Shown: positions 1 to 7,773 of the stretch, in pieces
Layout: each line of letters starts with the position of its first letter
How positions within the stretch are numbered: the stretch's first letter is position 1
Origin: Deltaproteobacteria bacterium
GTDB taxonomy: Bacteria > Myxococcota_A > UBA9160 > SMWR01
DNA: 43,956 nucleotides
Direction of reading: 5' to 3'
NCBI GenBank assembly: GCA_002729515.1
Contig: PBYF01000007.1
Span: 1-43,956 of the forward strand
The notes under the pieces: generated by a model
The model's input: only the letters and a program-made list of their open reading frames with translations
Told to the model about the DNA's origin: nothing
Databases searched by the model: none
Made by a program: the position numbers and the translations under genes

Positions 1-1
1 G

Positions 2-30
2 GAAAACGCAGCTTGAACTTCCTATCTGCG
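2..30. repeat. 29-bp dispersed repeat, copy A
   Basis: A 29-bp stretch at the left edge recurs in direct orientation at 5805-5833 with one difference (A here, G there, at the 24th base of this copy). Read on the minus strand, both copies encode the peptide ADRKFKLRF, and the single difference is a synonymous GAT/GAC change. Similarity stops at base 30 on the right; the left side lies outside the window. This may be a fragment of a mobile-element gene or a dispersed coding remnant. Confidence 0.7.
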
Positions 31-94
31 GATCGGCTGGCTCCTCGGTGGGCTGCTGTTGGGGCTGGGAGTGAAGCGGGCGGTGAGGCGGTAG
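17..94 (+). pseudogene. C-terminal remnant of a membrane-anchored protein
   Basis: An open frame enters from the repeat and ends at TAG 92-94. Its last residues are a hydrophobic Leu/Gly stretch (IGWLLGGLLLGLG) followed by a basic tail (VKRAVRR). This is the shape of a C-terminal membrane anchor or sorting tail like those of the exported proteins at 5.9-9.3 kb. A TGA at 14-16 closes the frame upstream, inside the 29-bp repeat, so only the tail remains here. The identity of the parent protein is unknown. Confidence 0.3.
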
Positions 95-99
95 AAATA

Positions 100-119
100 T
101 GGGGCCTGTTGGGGCCCCA
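100..119 (+). terminator. Candidate hairpin after truncated ORF
   Basis: A perfect 7-bp stem (TGGGGCC at 100-106 with GGCCCCA at 113-119) and a 6-nt loop begin six bases after the stop at 92-94. No T tract follows, so it is at best a weak intrinsic terminator. I see no gene between here and the tRNA fragment at 349. Confidence 0.35.
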
Positions 120-348
120 GAAGCTCTTCGTTTGAGCAGAAGCCGGTGTGGGGTTTCGCGAGGGACCCGTTTACGAAAAGAGGGGGTGGGGGTCGGTTCG
201 GCGCGGACCTAGGAAGCCTGGGACTCCAAAAAACTTGGTGCCGCGGGGGTGCCGTCTGCCGTGCTGAGTGCCGCTATTTGCCGCTCCTCGCCGCTGCTCT
301 CCGGTCACGAGAGCGCAACTGGTGGTGTTTCCTCGGGTTCGGTTTCTT

Positions 349-393
349 CTTCGAACCTGAGGGTCGGGGGTTCGAATCCCTCCCGGCGTGCCA
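349..393 (+). other. 3' half of a tRNA (attachment-site remnant)
   Basis: The T stem is GGGGG (366-370) with CCCTC (378-382) around the loop TTCGAAT. The acceptor 3' strand is CCGGCGT (383-389), the discriminator G is at 390, and CCA is encoded at 391-393. Upstream lie a variable loop GGGTC and an anticodon-loop-like CTTCGAA (349-355), which would read as anticodon TCG (Arg). The 5' half (acceptor strand ACGCCGG, D arm, 5' anticodon stem) is absent. Instead the upstream bases form a 10-bp hairpin, CTCGGGTTCG with CGAACCTGAG, containing one G-T pair. A 3' tRNA half next to an integrase gene is the classic footprint of an integrative element; the amino-acid assignment is tentative. Confidence 0.55.
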
Positions 394-473
394 GTTTTCG
401 TCGAGGTATCACGGTCTTGTAGACGGGCTGGAAATTCCTTCGAGGCACAGCCTGTGACGAAGGGAATCCAGAC

Positions 474-641
474 GTGTCACACCTCCATAGCCACGATTCC
501 GACTGCACCCTGACGGACCTCGGCATGTGTGCCGACTGCGCGGTCTACCACGGGGACCCGTGCGCACGTTGCGACCAGTGCGGGTACCGAGAGCCCTCCT
601 GCCCGGTCTATCTGGACTGGCTCGCTCGGGAGGGCAAGTGA
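474..641 (+). CDS. Small Cys-rich (zinc-ribbon-like) protein upstream of integrase
   Basis: A 55-residue frame starts at GTG 474, eight bases after the Shine-Dalgarno-like AGGGA at 461-465; an internal ATG at 525 is an alternative start. It has seven cysteines, including paired CADC and CARCDQC motifs typical of small zinc-binding domains, and ends in WLAREGK. Its TGA stop (639-641) overlaps the ATG of the integrase at 641, so the two are probably translationally coupled. Small zinc-ribbon or excisionase-type ORFs often precede integrases in mobile elements. I do not recognise the family, and a DNA-binding or recombination-accessory role is inference from position only. Confidence 0.5.
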   Translation: MSHLHSHDSDCTLTDLGMCADCAVYHGDPCARCDQCGYREPSCPVYLDWLAREGK

Positions 642-1375
642 TGCAGCTTCCGAAGGGCCTCTACAAACGCGGGAAGAGCTACTACCTCGACTACAAGGAT
701 GAGACTGGCATGCGCATTCGTCGCTCCACTGGACCGGATCTCCATCGAGCCCTCGATCTGCTCAAGGCGGTACGTGGCTCCAGGACAAAAGTCCACGGAG
801 GGACGGGCCTGAAGGCTGTGCTCGACTCCTATCTGATACGTCAGAGGATCTACTCGAAGCCGAGAAGCGTCAGGGTCGCGGAGTCGTCCGTAAGGCGACT
901 GCTACTTCACTTCGGAGATCCTCCGGTATTGGAGCTGGAGCAAAGTGACATCGATGGCTTCGTCGTCGCCCGGAGAGCACAGGGTGTGTCAGAAAAGACA
1001 GTAAACAACGATCTGATTGTCCTTCGGGCTGCGCTCAACCACGGAGCAGCCGTGGGTCTCACTCCAGAAGGCGGATCTCATCACGAGCCCTGTTTGCGTT
1101 CTGATGTCGGCTGCCGCCCCCTTCAAGCATCCGACGACGCGGGTCCGCTCGCCGCTGAGCACTTCATCCACGTGCGGATCGACATCGCACGGTGGTTCTT
1201 CGGGTGTGAACGAATCTTTGACCATGCGCAGAAGAAGAGCGTGGACCAGTTCGATCGCTCGTGGTTCACATTGGACGTCCCTGAATCTCAACGCTCGGGG
1301 GCTGGGAGGCGGCCTCCCCGCGGCCTGAGAATTGTGGGCTGGCCTCGCTTCGCTCGTTTCGGGACCGCACGATGA
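641..1375 (+). pseudogene. Truncated tyrosine-type integrase (N-terminal domains only)
   Basis: From ATG 641 the protein begins MQLPKGLYKRGKSYYLDYKD, a typical N-terminal beta-hairpin arm of phage-type integrases. A SAM-like core-binding domain follows at about residues 50-135 (YLIRQRIYSKPRSVRV, VSEKTVNNDLIVLRAALNHG). Resemblance stops near base 1050. The frame stays open to 1375, but the remaining sequence has no Arg...His-X-X-Arg...Tyr catalytic set and looks like unrelated DNA read through. The gene is therefore a 5' fragment of an integrase and catalytically dead. It sits 80 bp downstream of the 3' tRNA half, as expected for the integrase end of an integrative element. The last 90 bp overlap the 3' end of the convergent glycosyltransferase. 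Confidence 0.75.
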
Positions 1376-2985
1376 GCTAAGAAGTTCTGGTCCTTCACGT
1401 AACGCTCCTTGAGGTAGCGGTTGAGAACCGGTGCATACTCACGGATATCGGGGAGCCCCCCGACACGCAGTCGACCGCGCACCACAAGGTGAGGTGGATC
1501 CCGCCGTAACCGCTCGATGACCTCCTCGCCCCCACCCGTCCCTGTCTGCCCCGGATACAGCTGTGGGAAAACCCAAGTCCCGTAGCGGTCTGCAAGGAAG
1601 TAGTAGTACGCCTCGGAGCCATAGACGAAGATCGGCGCCCCAGGTGCCACCTCGGCCCGAATTCCGCGGACCACCGGCTCGAGGAACGCGTCGCGGAGTT
1701 CGACGAAGAGATCGGCCCGCTCGAGCCGTACGGGGATCGTGGTGCGCGCCAGGAACCACCGCGCGGTGGAGACGCTCCCGATCGTGATCACCGCAACGAG
1801 GGCGGCCACGAGCCACGGCGGTCGCTCGCGCCCGGCGACCCGCTGCCCCAGCGCGAACAGCACCAGCGCCGTCAGCGGGTAGACGTGCAATACGTGGTAG
1901 ATGTCCGCCCGCGGCCACGCACTGAGCGCCACCACCGCCGCAACGAGAGCGAGCGCGAAGAGGTTTCTTCGCGCACCGCGATCCGCGACATCCCGTGCCG
2001 GTCGCATCCAGCACAGAAACGACGCCAGGAAGGCAAGGGGAATCGACGTGTAGACGAAGCGGGCGCCGGCCTCGAGCAGTAGAGCCGCGGCTCGACTCAC
2101 CGCGGTGGGGTCGCTGTGAAAATCCTTCACAGCCCGCAGTGGGTGCAGGGGCAGGTAGCTCGCAGCCCCACCTTCCAGACCGATCGAGCCAAGGTTCCAC
2201 CAGGCGAGCATCGGAGTGAATGGCACCCCGCTGCTCGGGAGATAGCCGGTAAAGGGTCGCAGCAGGCCGCTCTCGATGCCGGCAATCAGTACCCCCTGCC
2301 AGGTCAGCACCGTGAGGAAGGTGAGGACAGGCAGGGCCACACCGACCCCGAAGCTCGTAAGGTCGCGCAGCCGCTCGCGCCGACCGGCTTCGTCCACGCG
2401 GAGACCGGGTAGGAAGAGCAGCACACACGAGACTGCCACCAGGCCGAAGCCCAGGTTCTGCTTTGCGAGAACGACAGCAGCAGCACAGAGGCCAGCGAGC
2501 AGGAGACGCCCCGGCCGTCCGGCCCCCGCGGTCACGAGTGCAACCGAAACGCAGGTAAACGCAAAGGCGAACTCGGAGTAGAGGTAGAAGGTGAAAGCCG
2601 GCCAGGCCAGCGGCTTGAGGGCCAGCAACAGGACTCCGAAGAGCGCCGCGCGACGAGGTTCGAGCACCCGGAGAGCCGTCGCGTACAGCGCGAGCACCAT
2701 CGTGCAATTCAGCGCCACGGCCAGGACGCGTGCCACCGTGAAATGCTCTCCGAAGAGCTTCATGGCGAGCGCGAGAAACCAGGTTGCCAGAGGGAACGGG
2801 TAGGCGTCGAGGTCCCGGTAGAAGACGGCCCCGCGCAGCATCCGGGCCGCGTTGGTGAGCATCGCACCCTCGTCGCTGAAGGGCACACCGAGCCGCGCGT
2901 ACACTGCGCCGAGACACGCGCTGGTGACGAGCAACAGCGCGGCAAAGAGTCGGGGACGGCACAGCCAGTCGACCGCGCTACGCAG
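1288..2985 (-). CDS. GT39-type membrane glycosyltransferase
   Basis: An integral membrane protein of about 565 residues with roughly ten hydrophobic segments. It resembles the ArnT/PMT-like (GT39) glycosyltransferases that use polyprenyl-linked sugars and act on the periplasmic side. The N-terminal loop carries the family Asp-Glu pair (VPFSDEGAMLTNAARMLRG), followed by YRDLDAYPFPLATWF, and the C-terminal part is a soluble region (YGSEAYYYFLADRYGTW). The start is uncertain. An ATG at 3069 would overlap the upstream methyltransferase by 92 bp. A strong GGAGGA (2993-2998) points instead to a non-standard CTG at 2985 or ATT at 2988, giving an 8-11 bp overlap. The last 25-30 residues, rich in Arg and Pro, may be read-through into foreign DNA at the integrase junction. 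It is the last gene of a three-gene surface-glycan operon. Confidence 0.8.
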   Translation of the reverse strand: MRSAVDWLCRPRLFAALLLVTSACLGAVYARLGVPFSDEGAMLTNAARMLRGAVFYRDLDAYPFPLATWFLALAMKLFGEHFTVARVLAVALNCTMVLALYATALRVLEPRRAALFGVLLLALKPLAWPAFTFYLYSEFAFAFTCVSVALVTAGAGRPGRLLLAGLCAAAVVLAKQNLGFGLVAVSCVLLFLPGLRVDEAGRRERLRDLTSFGVGVALPVLTFLTVLTWQGVLIAGIESGLLRPFTGYLPSSGVPFTPMLAWWNLGSIGLEGGAASYLPLHPLRAVKDFHSDPTAVSRAAALLLEAGARFVYTSIPLAFLASFLCWMRPARDVADRGARRNLFALALVAAVVALSAWPRADIYHVLHVYPLTALVLFALGQRVAGRERPPWLVAALVAVITIGSVSTARWFLARTTIPVRLERADLFVELRDAFLEPVVRGIRAEVAPGAPIFVYGSEAYYYFLADRYGTWVFPQLYPGQTGTGGGEEVIERLRRDPPHLVVRGRLRVGGLPDIREYAPVLNRYLKERYVKDQNFLAHRAVPKRAKRGQPTILRPRGGRLPAPER

Positions 2986-4039
2986 AATGCGCTCCTCCGG
3001 TCTGTGAGGTGCGCTCCGCCACGAGGAGCACTTCTTCGCCCACCGGCCGTCCGCGCCGGACGGCTTCATACTCTTTTAGCCAGAACCCGACTGCCCACAG
3101 CTGGTCGAAGCGACCGACGGGTCGACCGGCCGCCGAGGGTCCTCCCGGAGTGCTGCGTTCGATGCGAATTCCATCGAGGTACAGGTAGAAAGCCGCACTC
3201 GTGACGGTCTCAACCGAGCAAATCGTGAGGCCCGACTTCTCGACCTGTCGGGCCAGGGTATCCGGGTCGAAGACGTGGATATGCCGCGGCACCTCCCAGC
3301 CGCGCCACGAACGCCCGAAGCGCGACACCCCGAGTCCGCACGCGTTGGGGGTCGCGAGCACTACTCGCCCTCCGGAGCGGAGTAGGCGGGCACAGGACCG
3401 CAGCGTAGACTCCGGGTCCGGCACGTGCTCGATCACGTGAGAGAGGGTGACCGCATCGTACCCGGCATCCGGGAGGCCGACGTCCTCAAGCAGCCCGGTG
3501 TGGACGACTGCCCCCGGCACATGACGGCGCGCGAGCGCGGCGGCTGCGGCATCGGTCTCGGTACCGGACACTTCCCAGCCGAGGTCGCGCATCACCGAGA
3601 GGAACAGGCCGGCGCCGCACCCGACGTCCAGGAGCCGGCCTCGCCTATTCGCCGAAAGGGCCATCACGCTGCGCCGCGCCGTCTCGCGCAGCGGTCCGAT
3701 CGCTGCCAGGAGCCGGCCGGTCGCCCTCTCTACCGCTCCGGCTGAATCCCCATAGCCGAGTACGGCCGCCGGTATCCCACGTCGGATGACACGCTGCACG
3801 AAGCTCGGATGCACCGGCCGATCGTGGGTGTGGTAGGCCTCGTAAAGCCGCCCCATGTCCGCGGCATCGGGACTCGGGTCGAGCCAGACGAGGCCGCACT
3901 CCGGGCAGCGCAACAGCGACCAGCGCCCCTCCACGCCGTAGAGTCGATCGTCCATGTCCACGTGCAGTGACGCGCCGGGCACGCCGCACAGGCGGCAACT
4001 CGGTGCAGCGTGTGTGCGGATTTCCGCCCGCGTGGACAT
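2978..4039 (-). CDS. Zinc-ribbon class I SAM-dependent methyltransferase
   Basis: A 353-residue protein. The N-terminal zinc ribbon has two Cys pairs (CRLC at 15-18, CPEC at 45-48), and a Rossmann methyltransferase core follows with the SAM motif LLDVGCGAGLFL and later LSHVIEHVPDP. This matches the zinc-ribbon Methyltransf_23 architecture common in polysaccharide and sugar-modification clusters. The ATG at 4039 is chosen because it overlaps the stop of the upstream glycosyltransferase as TGATG, and because longer frames upstream lack family resemblance. Flanking GT39 genes suggest it methylates a sugar or lipid-linked glycan; the substrate is not deducible. Confidence 0.9.
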   Translation of the reverse strand: MSTRAEIRTHAAPSCRLCGVPGASLHVDMDDRLYGVEGRWSLLRCPECGLVWLDPSPDAADMGRLYEAYHTHDRPVHPSFVQRVIRRGIPAAVLGYGDSAGAVERATGRLLAAIGPLRETARRSVMALSANRRGRLLDVGCGAGLFLSVMRDLGWEVSGTETDAAAAALARRHVPGAVVHTGLLEDVGLPDAGYDAVTLSHVIEHVPDPESTLRSCARLLRSGGRVVLATPNACGLGVSRFGRSWRGWEVPRHIHVFDPDTLARQVEKSGLTICSVETVTSAAFYLYLDGIRIERSTPGGPSAAGRPVGRFDQLWAVGFWLKEYEAVRRGRPVGEEVLLVAERTSQTGGAHSA

Positions 4040-5445
4040 CAACGCCCGAGTGCGGCACCGGCCGGCCGGTGCCGTTCCGTCGAGTACCCCGGGTAGTGCT
4101 TCTTCCAGTCGAACCCCGGTCCGGAGTCGGTCTTCGAAAATACCAACTCCAAGGTGAACACGACGACGCAAAGCGTGAAGAGGGCGGAGAGCGCAGCCCA
4201 CACGAATACCTGGCGCAGCCCCATACCGCGAGTCCAGTCCGCCAGCACCTCGCTGGTGTAGTAGCCGAATGGCACCAGCATCCCGAGCAAATAACTGCCC
4301 TTCACCGTCGCATACCACGGGTTGCGCCAGGTAAAGAATGCGTAGCCCGCAAGCGTCAGCGCCACAAGAAGCAGAAAAAGGGTATCAACGCCCCCCGGCT
4401 CTGCCACCGCGCGCCGCAGCCCTCGCCAGAGTCCAACCGCGAAGGCGGCGCTTGGGATCAAAGCGAGCAAGAGCATGGCGGTTCCGAGGCGAGTGATGGC
4501 AGGATCCTTCCGCGGCAACACGATCCGATGTCCGTCGAACCAGAGCGTCGTGTAGGTCGTGCCCCAGACCGAGGTGACCAGGTCGCGGTTCAGCACCTGC
4601 GGGTCGGTGAAGGTCGCGAGCGGAACGCGCAGGTAGTCGCCGAGCGACCGCTCTCCGGGCGGCATTGTGTGGATTCGCGCGTGGACCGGCAGGTCATGCG
4701 GATAGATGTACCCGAACTGCACCAGGTTGCGTACGTAGTAGCCGGCTCCCACCAGCGTGGCGACACCGCCGAAAACTGCGGCACAGGTAAGCCCACGCCG
4801 CCACTCGCCGCGGCGCAGGCCATCGATGATCCACGTCGTGCAGGCGGCCGCGATCAACAGTACGCCGCTGAGCTTGGTGAGGACGGCGAGACCCGCTATG
4901 AAGCCCAAACCCGCGGCGCGGCGCTGCACTCGGCGCAGGGACAGCTGGTTCCCGAGCTGCAGGGCGACACCCACCGCTGCGCAGGCAACGAGCGCCGAAA
5001 CCAGGATCTCCTGGCTGAGCATGGCGCTCATGTAGACGTGAACGGGTAGGAAGAGCAGCAACCCCGAGGCAATGAACCACCGCCTCCGATCTCTGGGTGC
5101 CGCACGCGCCACGCAAAACACCGCAGCGGCGATGCCCAGCAGGCCGATCGCGGAGCTCATGAGCCGGATCGCGATGGTGACGTCGCGCTTCGACGCTCCG
5201 TCCATGGTGCGGGCGAGCGCGGCTGCGGTGTAGAAGAAGAGCGGCGGCTGCGCGAAGGACCATCCGTCATGCGGCGCGGGCAGCTCCCACGTGCGTGTCA
5301 GGTGTTCGACGTATTCCCAGTTCCAGTGTGCATCGAAGCCCCAGTGCAGCTGGTACACGGAGGCGTTGTTCGCGCGCATTGCGCCCGCAACGAGCACAAG
5401 AAGAATTACGCCCGCGATCCACGCCAAGCTGCGAATTCTTCTCAC
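4039..5445 (-). CDS. GT39/ArnT-like membrane glycosyltransferase
   Basis: A 468-residue multi-pass membrane protein with about ten hydrophobic segments, an N-terminal signal anchor (LAWIAGVILLVLVAGAM) and an acidic first periplasmic loop (WGFDAHWNWEYVEHL). The fold is that of dolichyl-phosphate-mannose/polyprenyl-phosphate sugar transferases. Translation starts at GTG 5445, just after a short GAGG. The stop overlaps the methyltransferase start, making it the first gene of a coupled operon. It is divergent from another glycosyltransferase start at 5478, with only 32 bp between them. Likely role: transfer of a polyprenyl-linked sugar to a surface glycan or protein; donor and acceptor unknown. 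Confidence 0.88.
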   Translation of the reverse strand: MRRIRSLAWIAGVILLVLVAGAMRANNASVYQLHWGFDAHWNWEYVEHLTRTWELPAPHDGWSFAQPPLFFYTAAALARTMDGASKRDVTIAIRLMSSAIGLLGIAAAVFCVARAAPRDRRRWFIASGLLLFLPVHVYMSAMLSQEILVSALVACAAVGVALQLGNQLSLRRVQRRAAGLGFIAGLAVLTKLSGVLLIAAACTTWIIDGLRRGEWRRGLTCAAVFGGVATLVGAGYYVRNLVQFGYIYPHDLPVHARIHTMPPGERSLGDYLRVPLATFTDPQVLNRDLVTSVWGTTYTTLWFDGHRIVLPRKDPAITRLGTAMLLLALIPSAAFAVGLWRGLRRAVAEPGGVDTLFLLLVALTLAGYAFFTWRNPWYATVKGSYLLGMLVPFGYYTSEVLADWTRGMGLRQVFVWAALSALFTLCVVVFTLELVFSKTDSGPGFDWKKHYPGYSTERHRPAGAALGR

Positions 5446-5455
5446 CTCGCGCAGG

Positions 5456-5467
5456 ATAGCGTGCTAT
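5456..5467. promoter_or_regulatory. Short inverted repeat in divergent gap
   Basis: ATAGC and GCTAT separated by GT lie in the 32-bp gap between the divergent glycosyltransferase starts (5445 minus, 5478 plus). A gap this small leaves little room for two ordinary promoters, so the site could be an operator, or the starts may be served from further inside the genes. A 5-bp arm can occur by chance. Confidence 0.25.
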
Positions 5468-5477
5468 TGAGGCCGCA

Positions 5478-5740
5478 GTGGTAACGAGTGGTCTTCCAAA
5501 ACCGTCCACCTGGGCGGCCTGGCTCTGGTCTGGTGCAGGCGGCCTCATCTGCATCGCGATGTCGCGACTCGAGCCGAGCCTCCTGAAAGAGGGGCTGCTG
5601 CTCCATGTCGGCGAGCGGATGTTGGCAGGCGAGTACCCCTATCGCGATGTCGTGCTGACGACGGGGCCTGTACCCTACGCGATGGTGGGTGGCCTCTTCA
5701 CGCTCTTTGGACCGGGCATCACGGTTGCGCGAAGCCATCT
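5478..5740 (+). pseudogene. Truncated GT39-like glycosyltransferase (N-terminus only)
   Basis: GTG at 5478 follows GAGG at 5469-5472. About 85 residues read as the start of a membrane glycosyltransferase: a first hydrophobic segment (AAWLWSGAGGLICIAM), then LLKEGLLLHVGERMLAGEYP and YRDVVLTTGPVPYAMVGGLF. The order matches the N-terminus of the enzyme at 1288-2985 (DEGAMLTNAARML, YRDLDAYPFPLA). After FGPGITVAR at about 5738 the resemblance stops abruptly and the frame continues about 27 codons into unrelated DNA. The rest of the gene is missing from the window, so this is a 3'-truncated gene at a rearrangement junction. Confidence 0.7.
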
Positions 5741-5742
5741 TC

Positions 5743-5870
5743 TCAGGTTTCAATCGGTCCGAAAATCACCAGGCAGGTCAGAATGCCTACTTGTCGGACG
5801 CTGCGAAAACGCAGCTTGAACTTCCTGTCTGCGCGCTCCAATCTCCTGCGAATACAGTCGTCCTCGACGA
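5743..5870 (-). pseudogene. Coding-like remnant containing repeat copy B
   Basis: Directly downstream of the beta-helix gene, a minus-strand frame reads LERADRKFKLRFRSVRQVGI followed by a short hydrophobic stretch (LTCLVIFGP) and a stop at 5743. A TTG preceded by AGGAGA is the only start-like feature. The segment shares ADRKFKLRF with the repeat at the left edge of the window. It looks like the beginning of a gene cut off at 5743, where the plus-strand glycosyltransferase is also truncated. The parent is unknown. Confidence 0.3.
5805..5833. repeat. 29-bp dispersed repeat, copy B
   Basis: Direct repeat of bases 2-30 with one synonymous (minus-strand) difference. Its left part belongs to a small hairpin, GCTGCG-AAAA-CGCAGC (5800-5815). 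It lies about 65 bp beyond the point where the glycosyltransferase at 5478 is truncated. Confidence 0.75.
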
Positions 5871-7751
5871 TCAGACCCGCCACCGGGTTCGCCGCTGGAC
5901 CACACCGGCTCCGCCCAGCGTGGCAGCGAGCAGGAGACATCCCACAGCGGTCAAGCCCGGCACAGTACCCGGCATTTCGAGGTAACCGAGGTCGATGCCC
6001 GAGCCGCTGTACGGCTCGCCGGTCGGAAGTCCTGCGTCGATGGCGGGCGACAGTTCTGACAGCGAATAGTCGCCGTTGCCCGGATTCCGGAAGAGCGGGT
6101 CTGCGTTGACTTCCTGGGTCAACCCCGACACGCCCGTCTCGAGGGCCAGGGCTGCTGCTGTGAAGTTGGCAGGGGAATCCCATTCGTTGTCGGACGCATG
6201 GAGTGCGTAGAAGAAGCCGGCACTCGGCGGTGTTGCATCCCAGCTTCCGTTGGCTTCGATATAGACGTCCTCCGAAAACGACGTTCCGAGAATCGGCTGG
6301 TGGATACGGATCGGCACGTGTCCGGTGCCAACGACGATGTTGTTGTAGATCTGTGGTCGGACAGCGCCGTATACGTAGATTCCAGTGTAGAGCGAGTCGA
6401 CGATCGTGTTGTTGGAGATCTCAGCGTCTTCGGGCCACTCGGATACGCCCTGATTGTAGGTTCCGAGGACGATGCCATGTTGCGCATTCACGATGAGGTT
6501 TCGGTGTACCCGGTTTTGATCGGCCCGACGTTCGACGAAGATGCCACGGCCACTGAACTTGCTCGCGAAGCCCTCGATGTCGCGAACCTCGTTGTTCTCG
6601 ATCACGAAGTCGGTGACGTCGACGTCGGTCCAGATACCGTGCGGGCCGTAGTTCCCAGCTCGATTCAGATGTGCGCCACTCACGAGCACGTTGCGAATCG
6701 CCCCGCCTGCGAGCTTGTGCAGCTTGATCGCAGCGGGGTTGCTGTCGAGCACACTCTTTCTGGGCCAGGGTCCGTGGGTATCGAGGATGCTCGAGTTTTT
6801 CATCAGGAAGCCAGTCTGGGGGTCGGGCGAAGTCGTAAGCCCGATGCTGAGGCCAGCCGCAATATTTTCGCTGAAGACGGAATCCTGGATTACGAGACCG
6901 TGAATGGCACCCATGCGCAGCCCCTTCCAGTTCTGCCGAAAGATGCATCCGCTGATGGTGATGTCCTGGCGACCCGAGGTCCCACTGATCGCTGCGGCAT
7001 TGGTGAAAGTCATGGCGCCTGGTACCGAGACCTCCACTGTGATGTCGTCCTTCGGTACCCCCGTATATCCCCGGAACTCAATGCCTTCGAATAACAGGTG
7101 AGACGCGAAGGGTGGCGCACGATCTCCGAGCGCACTGGCTACTCTGCCGACCTCGATCGTATACGCATTGGGGTCGACACCCGCACCCAGATCGTTCACC
7201 CAGACGTAGAGATAGTTCTGTGCGGGACCCGACTCGAAGTACCATGTCCCGGACGCCATCTCCTGAAGAGAACCCACCGGGTCGGGAGGATCAGAGAGAA
7301 AGTCTCCCCCGGTTTGGCCCTTCGAATTCTGGAAGACGAGTAGCGGCCGGAAGTCGCCGGGAAAGTCGGGGCCACCGGGGTCGCTGAGATCGATCTTGTA
7401 GATCGACCCAGCGTGCAGTTGCCAGCCCGAGTCGATCAGCTGCGTACCAGAAAAGACGGGGGAGTGGTTCGGCTGGTTTCGTATCGTGATTTCGGCACCG
7501 ACGGCACCGCTCACGTCGATCTCGACCCCGGCCTGACCCTGGTACGGGCTGCTCGAATCGCCACCGATGTAGAGCGTGTCACCCGGAGTGAGATGCGGAA
7601 CTGCGTGCTCCAGCGTCTGCCAGGGATCCTGCTCGGATGTGCCCGAGTCGCTGTCGTCGCCCAGTGGGTGCAGATAGTAGTCGGTGGTATGAGAGGTGTT
7701 CGCAACGGCCAGCAAGACGACCAATGCCCCTGAGAGACTTCGCATGCTCAT
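5871..7751 (-). CDS. Exported right-handed beta-helix protein with C-terminal anchor
   Basis: About 626 residues. A signal peptide (RSLSGALVVLLAVANTS) is followed by the DUF1565/pectate-lyase-like opening PWQTLEHAVPHLTPGDTLYI, then a long right-handed parallel beta-helix with many Asn/Gly-rich turns (ISGCIFRQNWKGLRM, RVHRNLIVNAQHGIVLG, ISNNTIVDSLYTGIYVYG). The C-terminus is a sorting-type tail: VPGLTAVGCLLLAATLGGAG then QRRTRWR. The fold is typical of carbohydrate-active or adhesive surface proteins; the substrate is unknown and no catalytic residues can be assigned. The start may be ATG 7751 or 7745; an ATG at 7784 lies inside the preceding gene. It follows the C25-type peptidase gene by 22 bp and is probably co-transcribed from the promoter at 9379-9407. 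Confidence 0.88.
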   Translation of the reverse strand: MSMRSLSGALVVLLAVANTSHTTDYYLHPLGDDSDSGTSEQDPWQTLEHAVPHLTPGDTLYIGGDSSSPYQGQAGVEIDVSGAVGAEITIRNQPNHSPVFSGTQLIDSGWQLHAGSIYKIDLSDPGGPDFPGDFRPLLVFQNSKGQTGGDFLSDPPDPVGSLQEMASGTWYFESGPAQNYLYVWVNDLGAGVDPNAYTIEVGRVASALGDRAPPFASHLLFEGIEFRGYTGVPKDDITVEVSVPGAMTFTNAAAISGTSGRQDITISGCIFRQNWKGLRMGAIHGLVIQDSVFSENIAAGLSIGLTTSPDPQTGFLMKNSSILDTHGPWPRKSVLDSNPAAIKLHKLAGGAIRNVLVSGAHLNRAGNYGPHGIWTDVDVTDFVIENNEVRDIEGFASKFSGRGIFVERRADQNRVHRNLIVNAQHGIVLGTYNQGVSEWPEDAEISNNTIVDSLYTGIYVYGAVRPQIYNNIVVGTGHVPIRIHQPILGTSFSEDVYIEANGSWDATPPSAGFFYALHASDNEWDSPANFTAAALALETGVSGLTQEVNADPLFRNPGNGDYSLSELSPAIDAGLPTGEPYSGSGIDLGYLEMPGTVPGLTAVGCLLLAATLGGAGVVQRRTRWRV

Positions 7752-7773
7752 CAGCTTTGATCCAATCCCCTTT

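Noticed and set aside
349-393. A complete tRNA-Arg gene
   Set aside because: No 5' acceptor strand, D arm or 5' anticodon stem can be folded from the upstream bases; only the 3' half is present.
989-1291. A 100-codon minus-strand frame between the integrase fragment and the glycosyltransferase
   Set aside because: It reads fairly protein-like but has no recognised motif or Shine-Dalgarno, and overlaps the integrase remnant. It could be part of whatever replaced the integrase catalytic domain, but I cannot support it.
5743-6183. Response-regulator-like gene suggested by LIVEDD on the minus strand
   Set aside because: The motif straddles the end of the beta-helix gene in another frame, and no receiver-domain pattern follows.
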